DNA from: an uncultured Rhodospirillaceae bacterium
Lineage (GTDB): Bacteria > Pseudomonadota > Alphaproteobacteria > SP197
Direction of reading: 5' to 3'
DNA length: 46,830 bases
Assembly: GCA_937880925.1 (NCBI GenBank)
Contig: CALGGB010000094.1
Coordinates: 1 to 46,830 of the forward strand
The notes below the pieces were generated by a model. That model ran no database searches. It was not told where the DNA came from and saw only the letters and a list, made by a program, of their open reading frames with translations. The position numbers and the translations under genes were made by a program. Of this stretch, positions 1 to 7,649 are shown one piece after another; the stretch's first letter is position 1; each line of letters opens with the position of its first letter.

Positions 1-1
1 C

Positions 2-247
2 GATGTGCGGACCTTCGACAGCTTCGGGGACATGACCTTCCCCGACTTCGTCGACGAAGACGGCAATGCCAGCGGCAACGCATTCCTGCCCGGTGATGCC
101 GACGAGATCGTGCTGGTGCGCATCGCCTACGTTTACACGATCGTCACGCCCTATCTGGCGCATATCCTGCCGCCGGTCGGCGAGGATGCGGTTATTCTCT
201 ATTCGGGGGCGGCGTTCAAGAACGAGCCGTTCCAGAACGCCTTCTGA
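2..247 (+). CDS. TadE-like pilus assembly protein, C-terminal fragment
   Basis: The reading frame is open at the left edge, so only the last 81 residues of a TadE-family minor pseudopilin are visible. The segment VRIAYVYTIVTPYLAHIL followed by a closing FKNEPFQ matches the usual C-terminus of TadE-like proteins, which are processed like pilins and needed for Flp pilus assembly in the envelope. The N-terminal pilin-like hydrophobic segment lies outside the window. The TGA stop overlaps the ATG of the next gene (TGATG), so the two are probably translationally coupled. Assignment rests on the C-terminal pattern and the tad context. Confidence 0.8.
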   Translation, partial: DVRTFDSFGDMTFPDFVDEDGNASGNAFLPGDADEIVLVRIAYVYTIVTPYLAHILPPVGEDAVILYSGAAFKNEPFQNAF

Positions 248-786
248 TGGCCATGTCCCGCCATGCGCCGATCCGCCTGCTGGCGCGCTTTGCGCGCGAC
301 AACCGCGCCGTGGCCGCGCTGGAATTCGCGCTGGTCCTGCCGGTTCTGGTCCTGGTGCTGTTCGGCACGGTGGAGATCGGCAACGCCCTGCTGCTCGACA
401 GGAAGGTGACGGCTGCGGCGCAGACTGCCGCCGACCTTGTCGCCCAGCAGAAGTCGGTCACCGCGGGCGACATCGCCAACATCTGGCGCGCCATCGACAA
501 CATCATCGCGCCGTTCGACACCGGCGGCACCACCTATCGCCTGCTCTCGATGGTGGCCGACGAGGATGCCAACGTCACGATCGACTGGCAGCAGAGACGG
601 GGCGGCACTGCGCTGGAAAACATGAGCCTGCCCGAGGGTCTGGCCACGGCCAACGAGAGCGTGATCGTCGCCCAGATCACCTACAGCTATGTGCCGGTTT
701 TCGGTGACCTGATCTTCGGGTCCTACGACATCACCGACATTGCCTATTTGCGCCCGCGCACCGTCGAACAGGTCGAACTGCGATGA
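247..786 (+). CDS. TadE/TadG family pseudopilin
   Basis: This 179-residue protein has a short basic N-terminus (residues 1-22) followed by a hydrophobic pilin-like helix with AALEFALVLPVLVLVLFG. That is the TadE signature, in which a conserved Glu follows the prepilin-peptidase cleavage region. The rest is an extracytoplasmic domain without recognisable catalytic motifs. TadE/TadF-type proteins are minor pseudopilins processed by the TadV/CpaA peptidase and act in Flp pilus assembly. The start overlaps the previous stop (TGATG) and the stop overlaps a possible ATG of the next gene, so all three form one operon. Confidence 0.85.
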   Translation: MAMSRHAPIRLLARFARDNRAVAALEFALVLPVLVLVLFGTVEIGNALLLDRKVTAAAQTAADLVAQQKSVTAGDIANIWRAIDNIIAPFDTGGTTYRLLSMVADEDANVTIDWQQRRGGTALENMSLPEGLATANESVIVAQITYSYVPVFGDLIFGSYDITDIAYLRPRTVEQVELR

Positions 787-818
787 CCTCCCCGCGCGCT
801 TCCAGGAGGAACCCCGTC

Positions 819-2141
819 ATGCACTGCGCCCTTTCGCTGCCTGCTTGCGCCCTGGCCGGTTTCTTCCGCGACCGCCAGGGCGCAGTGGCGATCATCTTTG
901 CCCTGGCGCTGATCCCCCTGCTGCTGGGCGCCGGTGCCGCTATCGATCTGGGCCGGGCCTACATGGTGAAGTCGCGCCTGGGTTACGCCATTGATGCCGC
1001 AGCACTTGCGGTGGGTGCCGCAACGACCACCGACCGGGCCGAGCTTGAGGAGATCATGCTGGCCTTCTTTGCGGCGAACTATCCGGCCAACGAACTGGGC
1101 GTGCCCGCGACGCCGGTCATGGAGATCAATGATAGCGAAGTGACGATCTACGCCACCGCGGAGGTCTCGACGACGCTGATGAGCATTGCCGACGTCACCA
1201 CGCTCACGGTCTCGGCCGAGACCCTGGTGATCCGCGAGACCAAGGGGCTGGAGGTTGCGCTGGTGCTCGACAACACCGGATCCATGGGCACGACCAAGAT
1301 GAACAACCTGAAGGACGCAGCCCAGATCTTCCTCGACATCCTCTATGGCCGCGAGGAGGAAAACGACCTTCTCAAGGTCGCGGTCGTGCCCTTTGCCGGA
1401 ACGGTCAACGTCGGCACCGATTTCGGCTTCCTGAAATCGACCTTCGACAACGACGACTGGAGCCCCGACGACTGGCGCGGCTGCGTCATGGCGCGCGGCG
1501 GCGAGCGCGACCGCAACGATGCCGCACCGATCAACAACACGACCAAGTGGGACGGTTATCTCAAGCCCAGCGACCGCAACAACAACTGGCCGCCGGTGCG
1601 CTCCTACAAGGGTCCCAATCTCGACTGCCCGGTGCAGCTCCTGCCGCTTACCACCACCAAGAGCACCGTGGAGGACAAGATCACCGAGATGAGTTCCGCC
1701 GGCATCACCCACATCAATGTCGGGCTGGTGTGGGGCTGGCGTGTGCTGTCGCCGGGCGAACCCTTCACCGGCGGCGTTGCCTATGATGACGAGGACTACA
1801 ACAAGGCCATCGTCCTGATGACCGACGGTGAGAACACGTTCTCGAGTTCCTCCTTCGGCGCCTATGGCTACCTTTCGGACGGCAACCTGGGCACGACACG
1901 CTCGAACACTGCCGAGAGCAGGCTCGATTCCCGCACCACCGAGGTCTGCGACGCGATCAAGGCCGAGGGCATCCTGATCTACACCATCACCTTCCAGGTC
2001 AGCTCCAACAGCGCGCGCAACCTGATGCGCGACTGCGCGACCGACACCAGCAAGTACTTCGATTCGCCCAATGCCGCGACACTGACCCAGACCTTCCGCG
2101 CCATCGGCAAGGAACTCTCGAACCTTCGCATCGGCGGATGA
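819..2141 (+). CDS. TadG-like pseudopilin with von Willebrand factor A domain
   Basis: A 440-residue protein starts with a pilin-like segment (GAVAIIFALALIPLLLGAGA, about residues 23-42) and continues into a von Willebrand factor A domain. The MIDAS motif DNTGSMG is near residue 150, and a second metal-site stretch reads VLMTDGENT. This is the layout of TadG proteins, which are anchored in the envelope and help display or anchor Flp pili. An ATG at 783 overlaps the upstream stop, but ATG 819 is preceded by AGGAGGA at 804-810 with 8 bases of spacing, so I prefer 819. It ends the rightward pseudopilin operon. The specific ligand is unknown. Confidence 0.85.
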   Translation: MHCALSLPACALAGFFRDRQGAVAIIFALALIPLLLGAGAAIDLGRAYMVKSRLGYAIDAAALAVGAATTTDRAELEEIMLAFFAANYPANELGVPATPVMEINDSEVTIYATAEVSTTLMSIADVTTLTVSAETLVIRETKGLEVALVLDNTGSMGTTKMNNLKDAAQIFLDILYGREEENDLLKVAVVPFAGTVNVGTDFGFLKSTFDNDDWSPDDWRGCVMARGGERDRNDAAPINNTTKWDGYLKPSDRNNNWPPVRSYKGPNLDCPVQLLPLTTTKSTVEDKITEMSSAGITHINVGLVWGWRVLSPGEPFTGGVAYDDEDYNKAIVLMTDGENTFSSSSFGAYGYLSDGNLGTTRSNTAESRLDSRTTEVCDAIKAEGILIYTITFQVSSNSARNLMRDCATDTSKYFDSPNAATLTQTFRAIGKELSNLRIGG

Positions 2142-2208
2142 TGTTCACGCGCCGCAAGTCCCGGCACATCACGATTGTCCGGACCCACGCCATGGCTTCG
2201 CGTCAACG

Positions 2209-2238
2209 GGTAAACGTGTGAATACGATCTGCATCAAC
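2209..2238. repeat. Degenerate copy of a GTGTGAA intergenic repeat
   Basis: By eye, 24 of 30 bases match the repeat at 17170-17199. Both share GTGTGAA and the tail CATCAAC. It lies in the gap between two convergent genes and reaches the stop codon of the leftward gene. The flanking stem of the better copies is not preserved here. Confidence 0.45.
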
Positions 2239-3371
2239 TAGTCGGAAGCGCTGGCTGCGTCGTCGAGCTGCTCGGCCAGCTTCAGGACCTGCTTCTGCTC
2301 GAACTCGGAAAGCCGGATGAACGAGGCGATGTCGATGCCCGCGCGCGCCAGCAGGCCGGTCATGTCCGAGGCATCGCCTGCTGCGCGGGCTGCGCCAACT
2401 GCGGCGGCGGCTGTCGCAGGCGGCGCGACGGGGCGGGGCGCCGGAGCTGGCGGTGGCGGCTCCGCGCCGGCCAGGTCTGCGCTGTGATCGGCACGCGGGT
2501 CGGCGGCGGCCGGCTTTACCGGCTCTCCGTCCGGGTAGGGAAAGCGCGCCACATCTTCCAGCAGTGCATCAGCCGCAGTGTCGCCGTCGGGGAAGTTGAC
2601 AGCCTCGATCGAGACCCTGGGCCGCAGGTCGTGGCTCTCATAGACAAGCTGGATACCGTCCAGCCTGGCCATGACCTTGTCGCCGACAACTTTGCAGGTC
2701 GGCCAGTCCGTGTTCTGCAGGCAAAGACAGAAGCTGTCGTCGCTCAGGCGCACCACAAGATCGGCACCGCGCACGATTTCGCCCAGGGCTTTTGCGACGA
2801 CATGCATGACATGCTCGGCGGCCTGGAAGCCGGAGGCCTCGCGTACGTCGAAGTAGTTGTTGAGATGAATATAGAGCAGCGTGCCGGTCGCCTTGGTGCG
2901 GCGGTTTTCCGAAACGATGACGCGGAAGAACTGGCGGAAGCTCTCGCTGTTGACCAGCCCCGTTGTGCTGTCGGTGCCGCCACCCTCGCGCAGCTCGTCC
3001 TCCAGGTTCAGCATGCGTTTGGCGGCCTTGATGCGCAGGCGCATCTCGAAGACGTTGAGCGGCTTGCGCAGCAGATCGTCGGCACCCGATTCCAGCGCCT
3101 CCAGCAGGATGTTGGAATCGGTCACGTCGGTCAGGATCGTGATGTAGGTATAGCGCGGGCGGCGCATGCTGCGGACGTAATGCGCCAGGTCGCTGCCCTT
3201 CCCGTCGGGCAGATTGATCTCGGTGATGATGAGGCGGAAGCTCTCGCGCTCGATCAGGCGGCGTGCGTCGCCCAAGCTACGCGCCACAGTCGCAGTATGG
3301 CCCCAGTTGTCGAGCTTCTTGGCCAGAATGCGCGATGACAGTTCATCGCTTTCGACGACAAGGACCCTCAA
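2238..3371 (-). CDS. Receiver-GGDEF protein with both catalytic sites lost
   Basis: The 377 residues hold a receiver domain (1-120), a GGDEF-like domain (about 130-285), a Pro/Ala-rich linker and a short C-terminal helix region. The receiver keeps the conserved Thr81 and Lys103, but the phospho-acceptor Asp is Glu51 (LIITEINLPD) and the acidic pair near the N-terminus reads Glu-Ser. The GGDEF signature is SDDSF (210-214), and the metal-binding DID position reads IHL. Normal phosphorylation and cyclic-di-GMP synthesis are therefore unlikely. A scaffold or constitutive signalling role at the Tad machine is an inference from the locus. The gene lies 31 bases downstream of the secretin-N-domain gene and is probably cotranscribed with it. 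Confidence 0.8.
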   Translation of the reverse strand: MRVLVVESDELSSRILAKKLDNWGHTATVARSLGDARRLIERESFRLIITEINLPDGKGSDLAHYVRSMRRPRYTYITILTDVTDSNILLEALESGADDLLRKPLNVFEMRLRIKAAKRMLNLEDELREGGGTDSTTGLVNSESFRQFFRVIVSENRRTKATGTLLYIHLNNYFDVREASGFQAAEHVMHVVAKALGEIVRGADLVVRLSDDSFCLCLQNTDWPTCKVVGDKVMARLDGIQLVYESHDLRPRVSIEAVNFPDGDTAADALLEDVARFPYPDGEPVKPAAADPRADHSADLAGAEPPPPAPAPRPVAPPATAAAAVGAARAAGDASDMTGLLARAGIDIASFIRLSEFEQKQVLKLAEQLDDAASASD

Positions 3372-3402
3372 GGTCTCGTCTCCCTTTCAGGCGGTCCGGC
3401 GC

Positions 3403-3855
3403 CTATTCGGTCAGGCCGAGGTCGTCGTCGCCGCCCGACGTGCTGGTATCGATGGCACCCGCCGAGGTGCCGCCCTCTACACTGACCTCGCTGCAACGTG
3501 GCGTGCAGCTGAAGGTGAATTCCGAGGTGTTGCGGTTGACCGTGATTTCCGCCGACTCGTTTGCTGTAACCAGGATCGAACCGGTGAGCATCTCGTTGCC
3601 GTCCTTATCGAGGACATAAACCCCGGTCTGCCCCAGGGACAGGCCCACCACGAAGATCAGCCGCGGCGATTCCAGGGCGACATCGGCAATATCGGGATTG
3701 GCGATGTGGACGATGTCGGCATCCTTGTCGAGACGCAGCAACACCGCGTGGTTGATTTCCACCACCAGATTTTCGGCGCGGGCCCCCGTGGCGAGCAGGG
3801 AACCCAGAATCAGGGCCGCCATCAGGGCTATGGGCCGGTACATCGACGTGGTCAT
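3403..3855 (-). CDS. Exported stand-alone secretin N-terminal (pilus formation) domain protein
   Basis: A 150-residue protein has a clear signal peptide with cleavage expected after ARA (residue 27). The mature part is one domain of the type found at the N-terminus of CpaC/RcpA secretins: IADVALESPRLIFVVG and TGVYVLDKDGNE line up with VADVIVKSPRLVYLLG and TNVLFLDASGRE of the CpaC in this window. There is no secretin barrel. The C-terminal 40 residues are acidic and Gly/Ser-rich, with Cys117 and Cys121 as a possible disulfide. It is probably a periplasmic accessory of the Tad secretin. It is divergent from the TPR lipoprotein gene and shares a 206-base intergenic region with it. Confidence 0.75.
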   Translation of the reverse strand: MTTSMYRPIALMAALILGSLLATGARAENLVVEINHAVLLRLDKDADIVHIANPDIADVALESPRLIFVVGLSLGQTGVYVLDKDGNEMLTGSILVTANESAEITVNRNTSEFTFSCTPRCSEVSVEGGTSAGAIDTSTSGGDDDLGLTE

Positions 3856-3956
3856 GACGCCGTCGTCCTCTTCTTGCGCTGCGTGCGCGCGCCGACATTA
3901 ATGGGCGCAATACCATGGAATTATAGTCGCTTCTTGTGATGGCGTCATGGTTTCAC

Positions 3957-3986
3957 TTTGCGTGCCGCGCGAGCGGCGCGATATAC
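3957..3986 (+). promoter_or_regulatory. Possible sigma-70-type promoter for the TPR lipoprotein gene
   Basis: TTGCGT and TATACT are separated by about 18 bases, roughly 75 bases before the ATG at 4062. The spacer holds a small GCCGC/GCGGC palindrome. The match is weak and rests on position only. CATGACGCC near 3853 and GGCGTCATG near 3942 form a widely spaced inverted pair in the same divergent gap. Confidence 0.3.
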
Positions 3987-4061
3987 TGGCGGCGCGTTTT
4001 CCCAAGCTGAAACGTATCCGGGGTCAGCCAGATTCAAACCTTTCCGACATCCAAGCGGCCA

Positions 4062-5663
4062 ATGCATGCCGCTGCCCGGCTGCCCCGCATGCTTGCCCTG
4101 TCGTGTCTGCTCGCCGTGGCCGCCTGTCAGGGCGGCAACAATGGCGCCAACTACAACGACGGCGAGAGTGTCGATGGGTCCCAGGATCAGATCGTCGATT
4201 CGCTGATCCTGGCTGCCCAGGCATCCGAGGCCTCGGGTGACTGGATCGCGGCAACCCAGTACTGGGGCAGCCTGCTGCAGCGCGATCCCACCAACGCGCG
4301 CTATGCCAGGGGCCTGGGCGAAAGCCTGCGACGCACGGCCAACTACGGCGATGCGGTGCAGGTCCTCCGCCAGGGGGTCAACCAGAACCCGGAATCGGCA
4401 GCGCTGGTCGCCGAGCTGGGCAAGGCCCTGCTGGCGGCCGGCCAGCGCGACGAGGCGATCGCCACGCTCAACCAGGCCGCCGCCATGGACGGCAGCGACT
4501 GGACCGTGCAGTCGGCCCTGGCCGTGGCCTATGGCATGACCGGCAAGCCGGACCTGGCAGACCAGCACTATCGCCAGGCGCTTGCGCTTTCCCCGGACAA
4601 TCCGGTGGTGCTCAACAACTACGCGCTTCACCTTGCGATCAACGGTCGCCTGGGTGACGGCCTGGCCATGATGGAGCAGGCCACCCGGCTGAACGGGGCG
4701 ACGTCCAAGATGCGCGAGAATCTTGCGCTGCTGCTGGCGGTGAACGGCGACATCGTGCGTGCCGAGGAGATCGTGCGCGCCGAACTGCCGCGCGATTCGG
4801 CCGACCGTCAGATGGCCTTCCTGCGCACGCTCACGCCCAGTGATCTCGTCAACCTGAGCGGCCTTGTCGAGAACTCCGAACTGGTGATCGACAGTACCGC
4901 CCTGGCGCCGCCGGCCGGCGGCAGCAATGTTGTCGACCTGACCAATACGGGTGCCGACGATTCCAGCTTCCTGGAGGATCAGCCCGGCGTCGTGGTTGTC
5001 GAGGAGGAGGTCTATGTGGCGCCTCCGGCCGGAGCCTCAGGCGACGGTGCGGACCTGACCCTGGCGCAGCAATCGGCGGCACTTTCGGCGAGCCTGGCCG
5101 ATGCGCTGGAGGGCAACGGCGCGGCCCAGGAGGCGCCTGCCGCAGTCGTCGCCGAGCCGGTACCCGAGCCCGTCGCTCTGCCGGCCGCCGCGCCTCCGCC
5201 GCCGCCGCCGCTCGAAGAGGCCGTTGCCGTTACCATGGCCCCTGCCCCCGAACCGCTTCCCGAGCCAGCGCCTGTGGCCGTCACTGCGCCCGCGGCCGAA
5301 CCCGTCGTTGAGACCGTGGTCGAGGAGATGCCCCAGGCCGCCCCGGACGTTGCCGCCCCGGACGTTGCCGCCGCGGAGCCTGTGGCCGAGGTGGTGGCGG
5401 GGCCTGCCTGGCGTGTCCAGCTTGCTTCGCTTGCCAGCGCGGATGCGGCCGAGACCGGGCGCAACCGGGCGCTCGCGGCCCATCCCGGCCTGCTGGAAGC
5501 GCAGCCGGTTGATGTGGTTTCTGCGGTACTCGACAACGGCAATACCACATGGCGCGTGCTGGCCGGTCGTTACGCCGACAAGTCCGGTGCGATTGCCTTG
5601 TGCGAGGCGATCAGGGCCGAGGGCGGCGATTGCTTCGTGATGAAGGACAACGCGGGCGGCTGA
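4062..5663 (+). CDS. TadD-like TPR lipoprotein with C-terminal SPOR domain
   Basis: The 533-residue protein begins with a lipoprotein signal (lipobox VAAC, lipidated Cys22). Tetratricopeptide repeats fill about residues 40-270, for example the units around DWIAATQYWGSLLQRDPTNA and DQHYRQALALSPDNPVVLNN. A long Pro/Ala/Glu/Val-rich linker (about 290-445) contains a short perfect repeat encoding PDVAA. The last 75 residues look like a SPOR domain (WRVQLASLASADAAE and WRVLAGRYADKSGAIALC), a fold that binds denuded peptidoglycan. TadD lipoproteins are outer-membrane TPR proteins required for Flp pili. The SPOR tail would tie such a protein to septal or remodelled peptidoglycan, which is inference. 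It is convergent with tadC. Confidence 0.8.
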   Translation: MHAAARLPRMLALSCLLAVAACQGGNNGANYNDGESVDGSQDQIVDSLILAAQASEASGDWIAATQYWGSLLQRDPTNARYARGLGESLRRTANYGDAVQVLRQGVNQNPESAALVAELGKALLAAGQRDEAIATLNQAAAMDGSDWTVQSALAVAYGMTGKPDLADQHYRQALALSPDNPVVLNNYALHLAINGRLGDGLAMMEQATRLNGATSKMRENLALLLAVNGDIVRAEEIVRAELPRDSADRQMAFLRTLTPSDLVNLSGLVENSELVIDSTALAPPAGGSNVVDLTNTGADDSSFLEDQPGVVVVEEEVYVAPPAGASGDGADLTLAQQSAALSASLADALEGNGAAQEAPAAVVAEPVPEPVALPAAAPPPPPPLEEAVAVTMAPAPEPLPEPAPVAVTAPAAEPVVETVVEEMPQAAPDVAAPDVAAAEPVAEVVAGPAWRVQLASLASADAAETGRNRALAAHPGLLEAQPVDVVSAVLDNGNTTWRVLAGRYADKSGAIALCEAIRAEGGDCFVMKDNAGG

Positions 5664-5672
5664 GCCCGGCGC

Positions 5673-6638
5673 CTACTTCTGGAAGGTCGCGATCACCTGG
5701 ATGACGGCCGGTCCGATCAGCACGATGAACAGCACCGGCAGGAAGAACAGGATCATCGGCACGGTGAGTGCGGCCGGCAGCGAGCCTGCCTTCTGCTCGG
5801 CGCGCGCCATGCGGTCGTCCCGGTTCTCACGGGAAAGCACGCGCAGGGCCACACCCAGCGGCGTGCCGTAGCGCTCCGACTGGATCAGCGAAGTGGTCAG
5901 CGCCTTGATCGGCTCGGCGCCGGTGCGTGTCGCCAGGTTGTCGAGCGCCATGCGCCGGTCGCCCAGATAGGCGAGTTCGGCGGTCGTGATGCCGATCTCC
6001 TCGGAGAGGATCGGGCTCATCTCGGCCAGTTCGTGGGAGACGCGCACAAAGGCCTGCTCCAGCGAGATACCCGCCTCGACGCAGATCACGATCAGGTCCA
6101 GGGCATCGGGAAAGCCCTTGATCATCATCTGCTGGCGTTTCTTGGCCGTGTTGGCGACCACGATGTCGGGCACCAGATAACCAAGACCCGCGGCGCCCGC
6201 GCAGATCAGCAGCTTGAGCAGCGGATCGAAGTCCAGCTTCTTGGCCGAAAACAGCACCAGCGCCAGGATGCTGGCAAAGACCAGCGGCAGGACCAGGCGG
6301 GCAAAGACATAGGCAATAGCGGGACCCTGTCCGCGGAATCCGGCCTGGTTCATCTTCATGCGCAGTTCGGGCGAACGCGCCTTTTCCATCAGGTTCAGGC
6401 GGTTGAGCACCGTGGTCATCAGGTTCTGCGAGCGCGTCTCGCGCCGGCGCAGGCTGGCGGCGCGGCTGGCCTCGAACTTCTGCTTCTGCTGGCTCTGGAG
6501 TTCCTCGCGGCGGCGCGCCAGATACTTCACCCGGTTGCCGCGCCCGTCGCTCTGGAGGAACGGCATCGCCACGGCGATGATCGCGAGGAACGCGCCGATC
6601 GTCGAAAGCACCAGGATGATGTTCTGGGTGTTGAGCAT
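5673..6638 (-). CDS. tadC: Tad pilus inner-membrane platform protein TadC
   Basis: A 321-residue integral membrane protein of the type II secretion F family. It has an N-terminal membrane helix (residues 5-28), a basic cytoplasmic segment, two helices near 105-150 and a C-terminal pair near 285-318. The cytoplasmic stretch KGFPDALDLIVICVEAGISLEQAF is the typical T2SF pattern. TadC pairs with TadB to form the inner-membrane platform driven by the CpaF ATPase. It is the last gene of the leftward operon, 9 bases after tadB. Confidence 0.92.
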   Translation of the reverse strand: MLNTQNIILVLSTIGAFLAIIAVAMPFLQSDGRGNRVKYLARRREELQSQQKQKFEASRAASLRRRETRSQNLMTTVLNRLNLMEKARSPELRMKMNQAGFRGQGPAIAYVFARLVLPLVFASILALVLFSAKKLDFDPLLKLLICAGAAGLGYLVPDIVVANTAKKRQQMMIKGFPDALDLIVICVEAGISLEQAFVRVSHELAEMSPILSEEIGITTAELAYLGDRRMALDNLATRTGAEPIKALTTSLIQSERYGTPLGVALRVLSRENRDDRMARAEQKAGSLPAALTVPMILFFLPVLFIVLIGPAVIQVIATFQK

Positions 6639-6647
6639 CGCGCCGGC

Positions 6648-7649
6648 CTAGATCTCGAACTTGATCATGTTGTTCATGATCAGAGTGCCCATGGAGATCA
6701 GCGTGACGCCGCCCGCGATCATCCACTGGCCCATGGTGCTCTGCCACAGCAGGCTGATGTATTCGTAGCTCGTCAGTGTCATCAGCAGCGTCATGCAGAA
6801 GGGCAGCGAGCCGATGATCATGGCCGTGGTCCGCGCCTCGGCGGTCATCGACTTGATCTGGTCCTGCATTTTCTTGCGCTCGCGCAGCACGCCCGAAAGA
6901 CCCGAAAGGGTCTCGGCCAGGTTGCCGCCGGTCTGCTGCTGGATCGCCATGACGATGGCAAAGAACTTGTACTCGGTGGTGGGAATGCGCTTGAGCCCGC
7001 GATCGAGCACCTCGTCCAGCGTCTGGCCGATCTTGATGCCCTCGACGATCTGGTGGAACTCGGTGTTGATCGGCTCGGGCGCCTCGCGCGCCAGCATGTT
7101 GAGGCACTCGTTGACCGGCAGGCCCGACTGCACGCCGCGCACGATGACATCGACGGCATTGGCGAAGTTCTTGGTGAACAGTGTCTGGCGCTTCTTGGCG
7201 CGGCGCTTGAGCCACCAGCGCGGCAGGCCCAGGGTGCCGACGATGAAGACCGGAATCATGCCGTACCAGGGATAACCCATCGCCGCGTAGCCCAGGGTCG
7301 CCACGATGCCCACCACCAGGCTGACGATATAGAACTTCTTGGCTGTCATCTTGACGTTGGCCTGCAGCAGGAGGTCCTGCAGCGTCTTCTTGTTCTCGAC
7401 CTTCTTGCGCTGCTCCTCCAGTTCCTTGAGCTTGCCCTGAATCTGGCGGCGCCGGGCGCTGGAGTTATCGCGGCCACCACCGCCACCGCCACTTCTGGCG
7501 GAGCGCCTCGCCGCCTCGCCGGTCACCGTCTGCAGGCGCTTGCGGTAGCGCGCGTTGGTGGCGCGCATCATGTAGATGCCCAGCCCGACCATGGCGAAGG
7601 TCATGAGCATGGCACCGGCCACCATGGCCATGAGCACGGTCTCACTCAC
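6648..7649 (-). CDS. tadB: Tad pilus inner-membrane platform protein TadB
   Basis: This 333-residue T2SF-family membrane protein has an N-terminal helix (residues 6-28) and a cytoplasmic region rich in Arg, Lys and Gly (35-95). Membrane segments lie near 105-140 and at the C-terminus, with the platform domain between (RGVQSGLPVNECLNMLARE). It partners TadC under the pilus ATPase. The start is GTG and overlaps the end of cpaF by 8 bases (GTGAGTGA), which indicates coupled translation. Confidence 0.92.
   Translation of the reverse strand: MSETVLMAMVAGAMLMTFAMVGLGIYMMRATNARYRKRLQTVTGEAARRSARSGGGGGGRDNSSARRRQIQGKLKELEEQRKKVENKKTLQDLLLQANVKMTAKKFYIVSLVVGIVATLGYAAMGYPWYGMIPVFIVGTLGLPRWWLKRRAKKRQTLFTKNFANAVDVIVRGVQSGLPVNECLNMLAREAPEPINTEFHQIVEGIKIGQTLDEVLDRGLKRIPTTEYKFFAIVMAIQQQTGGNLAETLSGLSGVLRERKKMQDQIKSMTAEARTTAMIIGSLPFCMTLLMTLTSYEYISLLWQSTMGQWMIAGGVTLISMGTLIMNNMIKFEI

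Noticed and set aside
5338-5376. Tandem repeat in the TPR-SPOR gene
   Set aside because: About two copies of a 15-base in-frame unit encoding PDVAA within a low-complexity linker. It does not shift the frame and needs no special explanation.
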